Source: Prosthecobacter vanneervenii (GTDB lineage Bacteria > Verrucomicrobiota > Verrucomicrobiia > Verrucomicrobiales > Verrucomicrobiaceae). From it: a DNA stretch of 64,000 bases. Where the stretch lies: assembly GCF_014203095.1 (NCBI RefSeq), contig NZ_JACHIG010000008.1, positions 274,219-338,218 of the forward strand, written 5' to 3'. This document shows, in pieces, positions 16,637 to 24,998 of the stretch. How positions within the stretch are numbered: the first letter of the stretch is position 1; the number at the start of each line of letters is the position of its first letter. The position numbers and the translations under genes were made by a program. The notes beneath the pieces were generated by a model. That model saw only the letters and a list, made by a program, of their open reading frames with translations, was not told the origin of the DNA and made no database searches.

Positions 16637-18955
16637 CTATTCGAGGTCGCCGTTTGGCAGGGTGGGGGTGAAATCAGTCTGGGTGTAAACCACTTCGCGA
16701 TCCTGAAACCGCGCAGTGAGATGGGTCAGCCCGCGGATGGGCTCCAGCGTGAATTCGATCTCGCGTGGCAGGTCCTCACCACCTTCGCCCAGTGTCGTCA
16801 CGAACTGCAGCCTCTGCGGCGTGGGATGCAGCGCATGGCGTGTGTTTACGCGCACGCCCGCATGTCCCAGGTAAGGAGCAAGCACGCCCGCCAATGCCCG
16901 GCCGTGCTGCTTTGACTGCAAAGAGACACAATCCTCCCAGTTCATGCCGCTCTGATAAGCGAATGGCACGGTGGGCATGGCGAGCGAGATTAATGACAGC
17001 AGCGACGAATGTCCGCCGGGACTGCTTTGAGTGATTTGCAGCGCATGCAGGCCGAGCACAGCCGTCAGGCTTTCTTTTCCACTGCGCAGCAGGTAACGGC
17101 CGGACTCGTCTAGCGTAGTTGCGAGGGTTTCATGCGAGACCTCCCCTCCGCTGCTGACACGATACGTGGCCGCTCCGGGTGCGAGGTGGGCCAGCGTGCC
17201 CAGCACGGTGGTGGAAACTGTGGCTGGAGCAATTCGGGCTCCCACTTTGGGCACACCGGCAAAGTTCCAGCGCACTCCATCGGCGCTGCGTATGAAGAAG
17301 TTCGTCAGGCAGAAGGGCGCTGTGGGCGCGCCGGTTTCCGTCGTGACCTGGTTGTGCAGGTGGATGTGTGGCACCGGGCTGCGGCCGGAGTTTCCGCAGT
17401 AGCCCAGCAGCTCTCCAGCACCAACCCGCTGACCGGTCTTCACCAGGATGCCGTTCTTCATGAAGTGCGCCAGTTTCACGATGCCGCCGTAGTCCAGGCG
17501 CAGAATCAGGTGATTGCCCCAGTTGCTGGCAAAGTTGCAACCTCCGGGCGCATTGTCTGCCACACCATCCACCACGCGGAGGATCTCACCGGCACCAGGC
17601 GCACGCACTTCCAGCCCCTGCGTGTAATAGCGGCTCAGGTCGTCATCACAGCCAGGAGGGCAGGCGTTGCCACTGGCGTCATGCACTTCAAAATCCAGCG
17701 CATGCTTCCACTCACCGCGGTGGCTCAGCTTGTCGTCAAATCCCTGCGTCACCGTCACCTCGCGCGCCGTGGGCAGCAGCACATGCGTCTCATGACGGTG
17801 GGGAAAGCGCGCATTCGCCAGCGCCAGTGCGGCGGCTGCCGCTTCCGGATTGTCAAACACACCCGCCGTCGGCAGCAGCGAGCCCGGCTTCTCACGCAGT
17901 CGCAGGCAGCACAGCAGACTCCAGATGGTCAACAGGTAGGGAAGCGGCAGGTACTCCCAGCCCGAGCCGCGCAGAAAATGCTGCACCGCCGCCACATGCA
18001 GCGCTGCCACGCCGCCGGCCACAAAAGCCAGCGCCAGACTGCTCCAAGATGGCACAAAGTACACCGCCCCCAGAGCCATGCCTGCAAGCAGGTAATTGTG
18101 CCCCGCAAACCAGCCCAGCCAGTGCAGCCCGCAGCCCTCCAGCAGCTTCACGATAAGAATGCCCCCGGCATAGCCCACAATGGCATTGATCATCGCCACC
18201 CGGGACCACATCAGCACCGCCAGCGTCACCGCCAACCCGGCCCACACATTGGGCAGAAACAAAATGGTACCCATGCTGCGCAGGAAGGCTGTCGCCACAA
18301 AGGGAAGCGCAGGCTCCTCTGGCAGCCCCATGTCCAGCAGCGTCGTGCTGGCCGCCCAGTGCGGGAAAAACGTCAGCAACGTGCCGAACGAAACCACAAA
18401 GGCCACGCTCAGCGGAGGCAGCCCGGCACGCAGTGGAAACCAGTGCCACAGCGCCGCCGAAAGCAGCAGAGTATACACTGTCACCACGCCCAGCATGCCC
18501 CAGACGGCTGCCAGGCCCAGCGTGGAGCCGCGTGTGATCCACGCCACTGCCAGCGCGCTCAGAAACACGTTGTAGAGCAGCGTGCCATCCTTCCGCATCG
18601 CGGTGGGCAGCTGCATCAGCTTTGCAATGAAGCCGCCCAGCACACACGCACTCATGGCAAACACAAAGTACCGCGGCATAAAAAGCAGCGCCGCGCACAG
18701 CAGCGCTCCCGTTTTCCAGCTGCCGCACAAAAAGATGGAGCTGGCGGCACGCGCTGCCTCCTGCAGTGGAGCAGCGCATGTTTTCAGATAGGGACGCAGC
18801 ACTCGGCCGAGTGCCGCAGTCCTCTGCTTGAGAGAGGACACACGAGTGGTGGGTCCTTCGAGAATGGCCATCACGGGGAGGGTAGATGGAGCTTCCGAGT
18901 TCATGGGTTGAAGGATTGAGAGCGTTCTGTCTGCTTGACCACCGTACAGCCTCAT
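16637..18955 (-). CDS. urea-transporter-like membrane domain fused to M23 peptidase domain
   Basis: The 772-aa protein has an N-terminal membrane domain (about residues 60-352) with the two-fold UT pattern. Half one contains GTLLYNVFLSALAV and LPPLSVAFVVSFG. Half two contains FLRSMGTILFLPNVWAGLAV, AGHNYLLAGMALGAV and PLPYLLTIWSLL. Residues about 400-540 are an M23/LytM-type domain: HALDFEV, NWGNHLILRLDYGGI, a lipoyl-like VKTGQRVGAGELLGYCGNSG, and VPHIHLHNQ giving the HxH zinc pair (H530, H532). The first zinc His of HxxxD seems shifted (KHALD), so catalysis is uncertain. About 230 C-terminal residues are unassigned. The ATG at 18955 overlaps the upstream stop (ATGA); an ATG at 18904 is an alternative. 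Confidence 0.75.
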   Translation of the reverse strand: MRLYGGQADRTLSILQPMNSEAPSTLPVMAILEGPTTRVSSLKQRTAALGRVLRPYLKTCAAPLQEAARAASSIFLCGSWKTGALLCAALLFMPRYFVFAMSACVLGGFIAKLMQLPTAMRKDGTLLYNVFLSALAVAWITRGSTLGLAAVWGMLGVVTVYTLLLSAALWHWFPLRAGLPPLSVAFVVSFGTLLTFFPHWAASTTLLDMGLPEEPALPFVATAFLRSMGTILFLPNVWAGLAVTLAVLMWSRVAMINAIVGYAGGILIVKLLEGCGLHWLGWFAGHNYLLAGMALGAVYFVPSWSSLALAFVAGGVAALHVAAVQHFLRGSGWEYLPLPYLLTIWSLLCCLRLREKPGSLLPTAGVFDNPEAAAAALALANARFPHRHETHVLLPTAREVTVTQGFDDKLSHRGEWKHALDFEVHDASGNACPPGCDDDLSRYYTQGLEVRAPGAGEILRVVDGVADNAPGGCNFASNWGNHLILRLDYGGIVKLAHFMKNGILVKTGQRVGAGELLGYCGNSGRSPVPHIHLHNQVTTETGAPTAPFCLTNFFIRSADGVRWNFAGVPKVGARIAPATVSTTVLGTLAHLAPGAATYRVSSGGEVSHETLATTLDESGRYLLRSGKESLTAVLGLHALQITQSSPGGHSSLLSLISLAMPTVPFAYQSGMNWEDCVSLQSKQHGRALAGVLAPYLGHAGVRVNTRHALHPTPQRLQFVTTLGEGGEDLPREIEFTLEPIRGLTHLTARFQDREVVYTQTDFTPTLPNGDLE

Positions 18956-20391
18956 TCCCGGCTGCCGCAGAGCAGATGCTCAGGCACACGCTCCAGCCGC
19001 TGCACGTAGTCCAGGTTTTCGCGCTCACGGATGATCTCCACCCGCCCGTCCAGCCCGATCATCACCACCGCCGGCCGGTAGGTGATGAATTGCATGCTTT
19101 GCGTGAAATTGTACGCACCCACCGGATGCATCACCAGATGATCGCCCGTGGTCATCGCCGGCAGAGAGACCTGCTCACGGATCACGTCGATGTTCATGCA
19201 AAGGCAGCCGTAGAGCTTCACCGGATGCTGCGCGCTCTCACGCAGCGCCTTCGCAGGCTTCACATTAAAACGGTACCAGTTCCCGCTGTAGAGGATGTTG
19301 ATCCCGGCATCAATCACATACGCGGAACCCGTGGACTCTGGCATGTAAGCCGGAGCCTTCGCCGCCTTTCCTGCCAGTGTGATCGGCCCGGAGGCGCCCG
19401 TCTGCTTCACCGCCACGATGCTGGTGATGAGATACCCCGCCTCATCGACGAGCGCACGTCCGCTCTCCAGGTACAGGCGCGGGCGGCGATCCCTCGGCAG
19501 GGTGTTCAGCGCACCCGCAATGGCCTCCGCATATTTTTCGATCGGCGGCACCACCTGCTCCGCAGGCTGGTAGGAGTAATGCAGCGTGCTGAGAGACGGG
19601 AAACCGCCGCCAAGATTCAGATACTTCAGCGCCCACCCATAGCTCTCACGGCAGCGCTCCATCAGCGTGATCAGCTTCTCAGCCGCCACTTTGTACGCAT
19701 TCGGCTCCAGGATGTAGGTGCCGATGTGCGTGTGCAGCCCCTGCAAATTCAGCCGCCCCCTGCTTTCAGCGATCCGGCGGATCGCCCGCCATGCCTCGCC
19801 ATTCTCCACGCCAAAACCAAACTTGCTCCACACCGGCTGAATGCCAGCGTCCAGCCAGCAGCGGATCGCGATGTCGATGCTCCTTCCCTGCTCCTTCGCA
19901 ATCGTGTCCAGCAGCAGCAGCTCGTCCCAGTTGTCCACCTGGATCATCGCGCCTTCGCTCGCCGCCAGCTCCAGCCCCGCACGCGTCTTGTGCGGTCCGT
20001 TGAAGATGATGTCACGTCCGGCAATGCCGTTGCGCCTTGCCTTTTCATACTCAAACTCGCTCACCACCTCGGCGATCGAGCCCTCGCTGTGAAACACACG
20101 GCAGATCGCGTTGAGGTAGTTGGTCTTGTAGCTCCACGCAAAGCGCGTGTTCGGATAGCGGCTCTCAAAGGCCTCACGGGCCCGCTGGATTTTTTCGCGC
20201 AGCGTGCGCTCGGAGAAGACAAACAGCGGCGAGCCAAAGCGTGCCGCCAGGTCCGCCACCGGCACGCCGTCGATGCGTTCGCAGATGTTGCTGTTCAGGC
20301 CGTGCGCATGGCGGTTGCGGTTGGCGGCGCTGTTCTGGCCGCTGAGATGCCGGGTGATGGTCGGCGGGGAATAAGGAAGAAGCGTTTGCAT
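18952..20391 (-). CDS. PLP-dependent group IV decarboxylase, diaminopimelate-decarboxylase-like
   Basis: The 479-aa protein shows the alanine-racemase-fold decarboxylase pattern. The PLP lysine is K89 in FAWSYKTNYL. HTHIGT, the phosphate-binding LNLGGGFPS and ESGRALVDEAGY follow, with GAYN near the C-terminus. At the position of the catalytic CESGD loop of LysA the protein has CMNID: the Cys is kept but the neighbours differ. A substrate other than meso-diaminopimelate is therefore likely. The operon context (ATP-grasp, PqqD-like, adenylating ligase) argues for secondary metabolism rather than lysine synthesis. It lies 29 nt after the ATP-grasp gene. Confidence 0.85.
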   Translation of the reverse strand: MQTLLPYSPPTITRHLSGQNSAANRNRHAHGLNSNICERIDGVPVADLAARFGSPLFVFSERTLREKIQRAREAFESRYPNTRFAWSYKTNYLNAICRVFHSEGSIAEVVSEFEYEKARRNGIAGRDIIFNGPHKTRAGLELAASEGAMIQVDNWDELLLLDTIAKEQGRSIDIAIRCWLDAGIQPVWSKFGFGVENGEAWRAIRRIAESRGRLNLQGLHTHIGTYILEPNAYKVAAEKLITLMERCRESYGWALKYLNLGGGFPSLSTLHYSYQPAEQVVPPIEKYAEAIAGALNTLPRDRRPRLYLESGRALVDEAGYLITSIVAVKQTGASGPITLAGKAAKAPAYMPESTGSAYVIDAGINILYSGNWYRFNVKPAKALRESAQHPVKLYGCLCMNIDVIREQVSLPAMTTGDHLVMHPVGAYNFTQSMQFITYRPAVVMIGLDGRVEIIRERENLDYVQRLERVPEHLLCGSRE

Positions 20392-20420
20392 GGGAGGGTG
20401 CCGTAAAGGGTTGGAAAAAA

Positions 20421-21524
20421 TCAGAGGCTGCGGGATGCGGCGGGATGCTGAATGATCTCGCGCGGCTGGCGGAAGAACTGACCGCTCGTGGTCAGCGCAG
20501 CCAGATCACGAATGTCGCCGGTCATGTCGATCGCATGACGGATGAAGAACTTGCCAGGAACCGCGTGGCGCAGAGGTTCGCGCGGCTGCCAGCCCAGCGC
20601 CAGCTCCAGTGCGGCGGCAGGCAGGTTGCAGTTCAGCGTGGAGGGAAAGTCGCACCACGCTGGAAACCGTGGATTGATCTCGATCAGGCAGTACTCGCCC
20701 TTGGCGCCTTCCTCTTTGACAAACTCCAGTTCAAACGGGCCGTTCCACCGCAGCTCAGCGATCAGCGACTGCGCGATCGCGTCCAGTTGTGGATCACGAA
20801 CCACCATTCCTCCAAAACCCTTGCCGCTCGCGGTGCGCAGCATCTTGCGAATCGAGCACGAGCCGAGAATCCGGCCTGAACCATCTCCCAACCCAATGAC
20901 GTTGTACTCCTCTCCCTGCACATTTTCCTGCACCAGCACCGGCGCGCCCCACTGTTCCATCATATGCCAGTAGGCAGCCTCGCGTGCGGCAGGAGTCACA
21001 GCATGCCTGGCTTCATAAAAGCGGCCTTTCACAAACACATTGCCGCCCAGCGATGCCGCCGCCTGGTGCAGCGAGCTTATATCCGTCACCGCCACCGTTC
21101 TCGGTGTGCGGCAGTGCGTGCGCTCGCACAGCTCGGCCAGCTTGGATTTGTCTCGGCACTTGAAACTCGCCGCCGTTGGCAGGCAGGCATGGATGCCGCG
21201 CTCGCGCAGCTTCTCAGGCGCATCCACCAGCGGAGCCATTTCAGCATCCAGGCAGGGGATCAGCACATCAAAGCGCTCCACTTCGCGGATTGCGTCCAGC
21301 CTCTGCCAGAAGGCCTCCACACCCGCGCCGGGATAGGACATGGTAAAGGCCGCATCCGGCGCGTCCTCATCGCTGAACAGCCCGCTTTCCAGCGAGTCGT
21401 AAACAAGGCCGATGATGCGCAGCTCAGGATAAACACGGCGCAGGCTGCGGATCACAGCAGAACCCGGCTGGGGATTTTCACCGCGATGAAGCCCGGTGAC
21501 GGCGATGACAGGAGATGCATTCAT
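20421..21524 (-). CDS. ATP-grasp family ligase
   Basis: The 367-aa cytoplasmic protein has an N-terminal Rossmann-like domain and a C-terminal ATP-grasp domain. Visible elements are FVKGRFYEA (ATP-binding Lys strand), VLVQENVQGEEYNVIG (hinge and Glu), and FELEFVKEEGAKGEYCLIEINPRFPAW, whose E and N residues bind Mg-ATP. The architecture resembles carbamoyl-phosphate-synthase-like ATP-grasp enzymes, which make amide or peptide bonds through acyl phosphates. It is the second gene of the operon and probably joins amino-acid units, which is inferred. Confidence 0.85.
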   Translation of the reverse strand: MNASPVIAVTGLHRGENPQPGSAVIRSLRRVYPELRIIGLVYDSLESGLFSDEDAPDAAFTMSYPGAGVEAFWQRLDAIREVERFDVLIPCLDAEMAPLVDAPEKLRERGIHACLPTAASFKCRDKSKLAELCERTHCRTPRTVAVTDISSLHQAAASLGGNVFVKGRFYEARHAVTPAAREAAYWHMMEQWGAPVLVQENVQGEEYNVIGLGDGSGRILGSCSIRKMLRTASGKGFGGMVVRDPQLDAIAQSLIAELRWNGPFELEFVKEEGAKGEYCLIEINPRFPAWCDFPSTLNCNLPAAALELALGWQPREPLRHAVPGKFFIRHAIDMTGDIRDLAALTTSGQFFRQPREIIQHPAASRSL

Positions 21525-21560
21525 GGGAGGATGAATTTCAGGGTTAAAAAAGAGGGCGGA

Positions 21561-21914
21561 TCAGTTCGACTCAGGGGTCAGTCCCAGGTGGACCAGCTCT
21601 GCCAGGAAGGACTCCAGGTCCCGCTCCGCCGTGCTGCGGCTCACCTCAAAGCGTGAGGTCAGGCGGTCCAGTATCTGCAGCCGCGTCATGCCATCGCCCA
21701 GTGCCTGCATCACCACCAGCGCCGTCGGGCTGGCTGTGAAAAACTCGCCGCTCATCGCATCAAAGCCAAAGCCATCCGCCTGCCAGGTCACGGTTTGGAA
21801 GTCAAAGGTGTCCACTGCCGGGCGGGCGGCGGTAGCTGGTACCCTGAAGGGAGATGGCTCCAGCTGCTGCTGGCTGATGGGACGGTTCAGGGTGGAAAGG
21901 GGCGCGAGTTTCAT
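21561..21914 (-). CDS. PqqD-like (RiPP-recognition-element fold) protein
   Basis: The 117-aa protein (from the ATG at 21914; a GTG at 21935 would add 7 residues) has a Pro-rich leader. Its PqqD-type domain starts at GFGFDAMSGEFFTASPTA and contains LGDGMTRLQILDRLTSRF, and the three-helix C-terminal part is a winged-helix-like DLESFLAELVHLGL. PqqD proteins bind peptide substrates and hand them to modifying enzymes. It is the first clear gene of the operon, 36 nt before the ATP-grasp gene. Whether it binds a ribosomal precursor or only one of the enzymes cannot be told from sequence. Confidence 0.75.
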   Translation of the reverse strand: MKLAPLSTLNRPISQQQLEPSPFRVPATAARPAVDTFDFQTVTWQADGFGFDAMSGEFFTASPTALVVMQALGDGMTRLQILDRLTSRFEVSRSTAERDLESFLAELVHLGLTPESN

Positions 21915-22003
21915 GGCGGTGGTTGATTGCTTCACACCACATAGAAACCCGGCAGGTTAACCCTACCCCCGCAGCCAAGATGAATACGCGTTTATTTTTG
22001 CTT

Positions 22004-22375
22004 TCAGCGGTCCGGCAGGCGGCGCTCCGTAGGCGGGGCATCACTGGCGTTCAGCGCAGTCAGCTGATGAAGAATCAGCGTTTTGTTTGCCTGCTGCATC
22101 TGGCCATTCCAGAAGTTGTCCGGATCCATCGGGCCATTCCACGCCCTCCTCACCTCTGGCATGCCCTCGATGGTAGTTTCCTGCCGGACATCTTCCAGCA
22201 TCCGCCTTCTTTGTTCTTGGAGCATGGGTTTCCAGGTCTGGTCTGCGGCTGCGGATTCCTGCTTTTCTTGATGCGCACTATAATAGCGCACGCTCACCCA
22301 CCAGGTCGTCGCGGGCACCGCTAGGGCGGCGATTAACATCACCCCCCTGGTTAATTTTGAGGATGTCGTTTTCAT
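22004..22375 (-). CDS. small membrane-anchored protein, function unknown
   Basis: The 123-aa protein has one N-terminal membrane segment (LTRGVMLIAALAVPATTWWV) followed by a polar helical part with many Gln, Glu and Arg residues. It lies on the same strand as the PqqD-like operon, 89 nt upstream of its ATG, and could be its first gene. I recognise no family. It is supported by an ATG start, a sensible topology and a codon usage like its neighbours. It could be a periplasmic component or, less likely, a precursor for the cluster. Confidence 0.55.
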   Translation of the reverse strand: MKTTSSKLTRGVMLIAALAVPATTWWVSVRYYSAHQEKQESAAADQTWKPMLQEQRRRMLEDVRQETTIEGMPEVRRAWNGPMDPDNFWNGQMQQANKTLILHQLTALNASDAPPTERRLPDR

Positions 22376-22430
22376 GAGGAAAACGAATTCATTTTCCTGT
22401 GTCCCGCAAGCCTCTCGTTTGGAAGCGCAG

Positions 22431-22459
22431 TTGACGCCCCGCTGCCTAGGGCGTAGCCA
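22431..22459 (+). promoter_or_regulatory. candidate promoter of the APC permease gene
   Basis: TTGACG (22431-22436), a 17-nt spacer, and TAGCCA (22454-22459) end 8 nt before the ATG at 22468. The -35 is close to consensus and the -10 is weak. The position implies a leaderless or nearly leaderless mRNA. Confidence 0.4.
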
Positions 22460-22467
22460 TCGCCCCC

Positions 22468-23775
22468 ATGAGCACCACTCGCACTCAGGGGATTTCGCTG
22501 ATCACAGCCACGGCGGTGGTGGTGGCAAACATGATCGGCACCGGCGTCTTTACGTCTTTGGGCTTTCAGGTGGGTTCGCTGCCCTCCGGCTTTGTGCTCC
22601 TCATGCTCTGGGTCGTCGGCGGCGTCTGCGCCTTCTGCGGTGCAGTTTGCTATGGCGAACTGGCTGCCGCACTGCCACGCTCGGGTGGCGAGTACCATTT
22701 CCTCTCCAAGATTTTTCACCCCTCTGTTGGCTTCCTTTCCGGCTGGCTCTCGGTCACCGTGGGCTTTGCCGCTCCCATCGCACTGGCCGCCATGGCCTTC
22801 GGCAAATACTTCTCCGGCATCTTTCCCACGGCACCTGCCACCACCTGGTCCCTCGTCATGGTGTGGCTCGTCACGCTGATTCACGTTTCCGGCATCCACA
22901 CCGCAGCCCGGTTTCAAAACGCCGCCACCTGGCTCAAGGTGGCGCTCATCCTCGTCTTCATAGGTGCAGGCTTCTGGTTTGGCAAAGCCCAGCCCGTGCA
23001 GTTCCTCCCGGTCAAAGGAGACCTTTCCCTGCTCGGCAGCACGCCCTTCGCCGTCAGCCTTGTTTACGTCATGTATGCCTACGCCGGCTGGAATGCCGCC
23101 ACCTACATCGTCGGAGACATCCGTGACCCGCAGAAAAACGTCCCCCTCGCCATCGCCTTGGGAACGTTGCTCGTCGCAGGGCTCTACATCGCCCTCAATG
23201 CCGTCTTCCTCCATGTGGCCCCCATGGCCGAGCTCAATGGCAAGCTCGATGTCGGCCACATCGCCGCCGACCACATCTTTGGCACCACAGGCGGTAAAAT
23301 CATGTCCGGCCTCATCTGCCTCGGTCTCGTTTCCAGCATCAGCGCCATGACCTGGGTCGGCCCGCGTGTCATGAAGACCATGGGCCAGGACCTCCGCATC
23401 CTCTCCCCGCTCGCTGCCAGTGACGAGCGCGGGGTGCCCGTCGCCGGTTTGTTTGTCCAGCTTGCCATCGTCATCACCCTTCTTCTCACCGCCAGCTTTG
23501 AGACCGTCCTCACCTGCGTGCAGTTCAGCATTCAGCTCGGTTCCTTCGCCACCGTCGTCGGCCTCATCGTCCTGCGCATCAAGCAGCCCGACCTGCCCCG
23601 CCCCTACCGCTGCTGGGGCTATCCTGTCACTCCCATCCTCTTTCTCGGCATCAGTCTCTGGATGATGATCTTCGTCGCCAAAAAACATCCGGATGAAACC
23701 CTTGCCGGAATGGCGTTGATTTTGCTCGGTTGGATCATTTATTTCCTCTCACCGCGTAGTCCACGCACTCCATGA
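22468..23775 (+). CDS. APC-superfamily amino acid permease
   Basis: The 435-aa protein has about 12 membrane helices. The first helix carries VVVANMIGTGVFTSLGFQVG, the GxG substrate-binding bend of the APC family, and helix 2-3 contains CYGELAAALPRSGGEYHFL, the family signature. Residues around VMYAYAGWNAATYIVGDI form the helix 6 motif. It should import or exchange amino acids with cations or by antiport; the substrate is not predictable. The next gene overlaps its stop by 4 nt. Confidence 0.88.
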   Translation: MSTTRTQGISLITATAVVVANMIGTGVFTSLGFQVGSLPSGFVLLMLWVVGGVCAFCGAVCYGELAAALPRSGGEYHFLSKIFHPSVGFLSGWLSVTVGFAAPIALAAMAFGKYFSGIFPTAPATTWSLVMVWLVTLIHVSGIHTAARFQNAATWLKVALILVFIGAGFWFGKAQPVQFLPVKGDLSLLGSTPFAVSLVYVMYAYAGWNAATYIVGDIRDPQKNVPLAIALGTLLVAGLYIALNAVFLHVAPMAELNGKLDVGHIAADHIFGTTGGKIMSGLICLGLVSSISAMTWVGPRVMKTMGQDLRILSPLAASDERGVPVAGLFVQLAIVITLLLTASFETVLTCVQFSIQLGSFATVVGLIVLRIKQPDLPRPYRCWGYPVTPILFLGISLWMMIFVAKKHPDETLAGMALILLGWIIYFLSPRSPRTP

Positions 23776-24995
23776 AAAAGCTGCTCGCCCTGCTGGTTGC
23801 CCTGGCTCAAACTGCCACGGCTGTGACTCCCACCCCCAACGAGCAGGCGCGCTTCCTCGCCGGCCTGCCCCAGGAAGGCTCCTCACTGGCCGAATTTGCC
23901 AGGCGCGGCGAGTTCAACTCCCACGCCAAAGAACTCGACGCCACCTGGGCAGATGCCGAAGAGCGCCAGTTCAGCAAAATCCGCGAATGGGCGCCCATGG
24001 GCCTGCCTGAAGCTGTCCACGACACCGCCCCTCTGCTCTACGTTTTCAGCGGCCCGGACTTCCTCCACGCCCATACCTTCTTTCCCAACGCCTCAACCTA
24101 CGTGCTCGCCGCTGTGGAGCCCGTGGGCCAACTCCCTGACGTGACCCAGCTCAGCCCCGGGGAACTCGGCTCCTCCCTGCGCAATCTCCGCACCACTCTC
24201 AATGCCTCCCTCAGCTTCAGCTTCTTCATCACCGCAGACATGAAGAAGGACCTGCAGGCCACCAAGCTCACCGGCACCCTGCCCGTCCTCTACGTCTTCC
24301 TCGCACGCTGCGGCTGCCACATTCAAAACGTGGAAAAAATCTGGCTCAATGCCGAGGGCAAGGTCCTCACGGACAAGGAAACCAAAACCTCCGGCGCACG
24401 CATCACCTTCCTAGGCCCAACTGGGAAACATCAGACGCTCTATTACTTCTCCACCAACATCGCCGACTGGGCTCTCAAGCAGGATGCCTCCTTCCTCCGC
24501 TTCTGCGATGGCCTTGGCACCATGAACGGCTTCACCAAGTCCGCCTCCTACCTCATGCACATGAGCGACTTCCACGCCATTCGCGACTACCTCCTGCACC
24601 ACTGCCACACCATCACACAGGACGACTCCGGCATCATGTGGAAGGACTTCCCCCGCGACTCCTGGGATGTGAAAGCCTACGGCTGGTACCCTGGCCCCAT
24701 CGCTCTCTTCAAGCAGCACTTCCAGACCGACCTCGACGAATATTTCCGCAAGAACGAAGTCCCCGCTCTTCCCTTCGGCATCGGCTACCAGTGGCGGCCC
24801 AAAAGCAGCACTCTGATCTACGGGGTTTCAAAAATGATGGTCCGCAAAGCCATTCCGGTCGATGACGACAAACCCGTCGCCGCTCAGCCAGTGCCCCCCC
24901 AGCCTGCCGTCACTCCACCCGTCATCACACCAGCTCCGCAGCCAGCCGCCGTTCCAAAAGCTCTTCCTGTTCTTCCCAACGCGCCTCGGCAATGA
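23772..24995 (+). CDS. secreted protein of unknown function
   Basis: The 407-aa protein starts MKKLLALLVALAQTATAV, a signal peptide, giving a mature domain of about 330 residues and a Pro/Ala/Val-rich disordered tail. Landmarks are PLLYVFSGPDFLHAHTFFPN, a CGC motif in FLARCGCHIQ, and SYLMHMSDFHAIRDYLL. I do not recognise the fold. It is translationally coupled to the permease (ATGA overlap), so the two may act together. The convergent serine hydrolase gene ends 3 nt after it. Confidence 0.75.
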   Translation: MKKLLALLVALAQTATAVTPTPNEQARFLAGLPQEGSSLAEFARRGEFNSHAKELDATWADAEERQFSKIREWAPMGLPEAVHDTAPLLYVFSGPDFLHAHTFFPNASTYVLAAVEPVGQLPDVTQLSPGELGSSLRNLRTTLNASLSFSFFITADMKKDLQATKLTGTLPVLYVFLARCGCHIQNVEKIWLNAEGKVLTDKETKTSGARITFLGPTGKHQTLYYFSTNIADWALKQDASFLRFCDGLGTMNGFTKSASYLMHMSDFHAIRDYLLHHCHTITQDDSGIMWKDFPRDSWDVKAYGWYPGPIALFKQHFQTDLDEYFRKNEVPALPFGIGYQWRPKSSTLIYGVSKMMVRKAIPVDDDKPVAAQPVPPQPAVTPPVITPAPQPAAVPKALPVLPNAPRQ

Positions 24996-24998
24996 AAT

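Noticed and set aside
17132..18919. 595-codon plus-strand open frame opposite the UT-M23 gene
   Set aside because: Composition (His/Gln/Arg-rich, no hydrophobic pattern) is that of a shadow frame; the minus strand shows UT and M23 motifs throughout.
13112..21914. Reading the UT-like genes as an ordinary urea uptake/urease locus
   Set aside because: No urease subunit, accessory protein or urea amidolyase is nearby; the neighbours are ligases and a decarboxylase.
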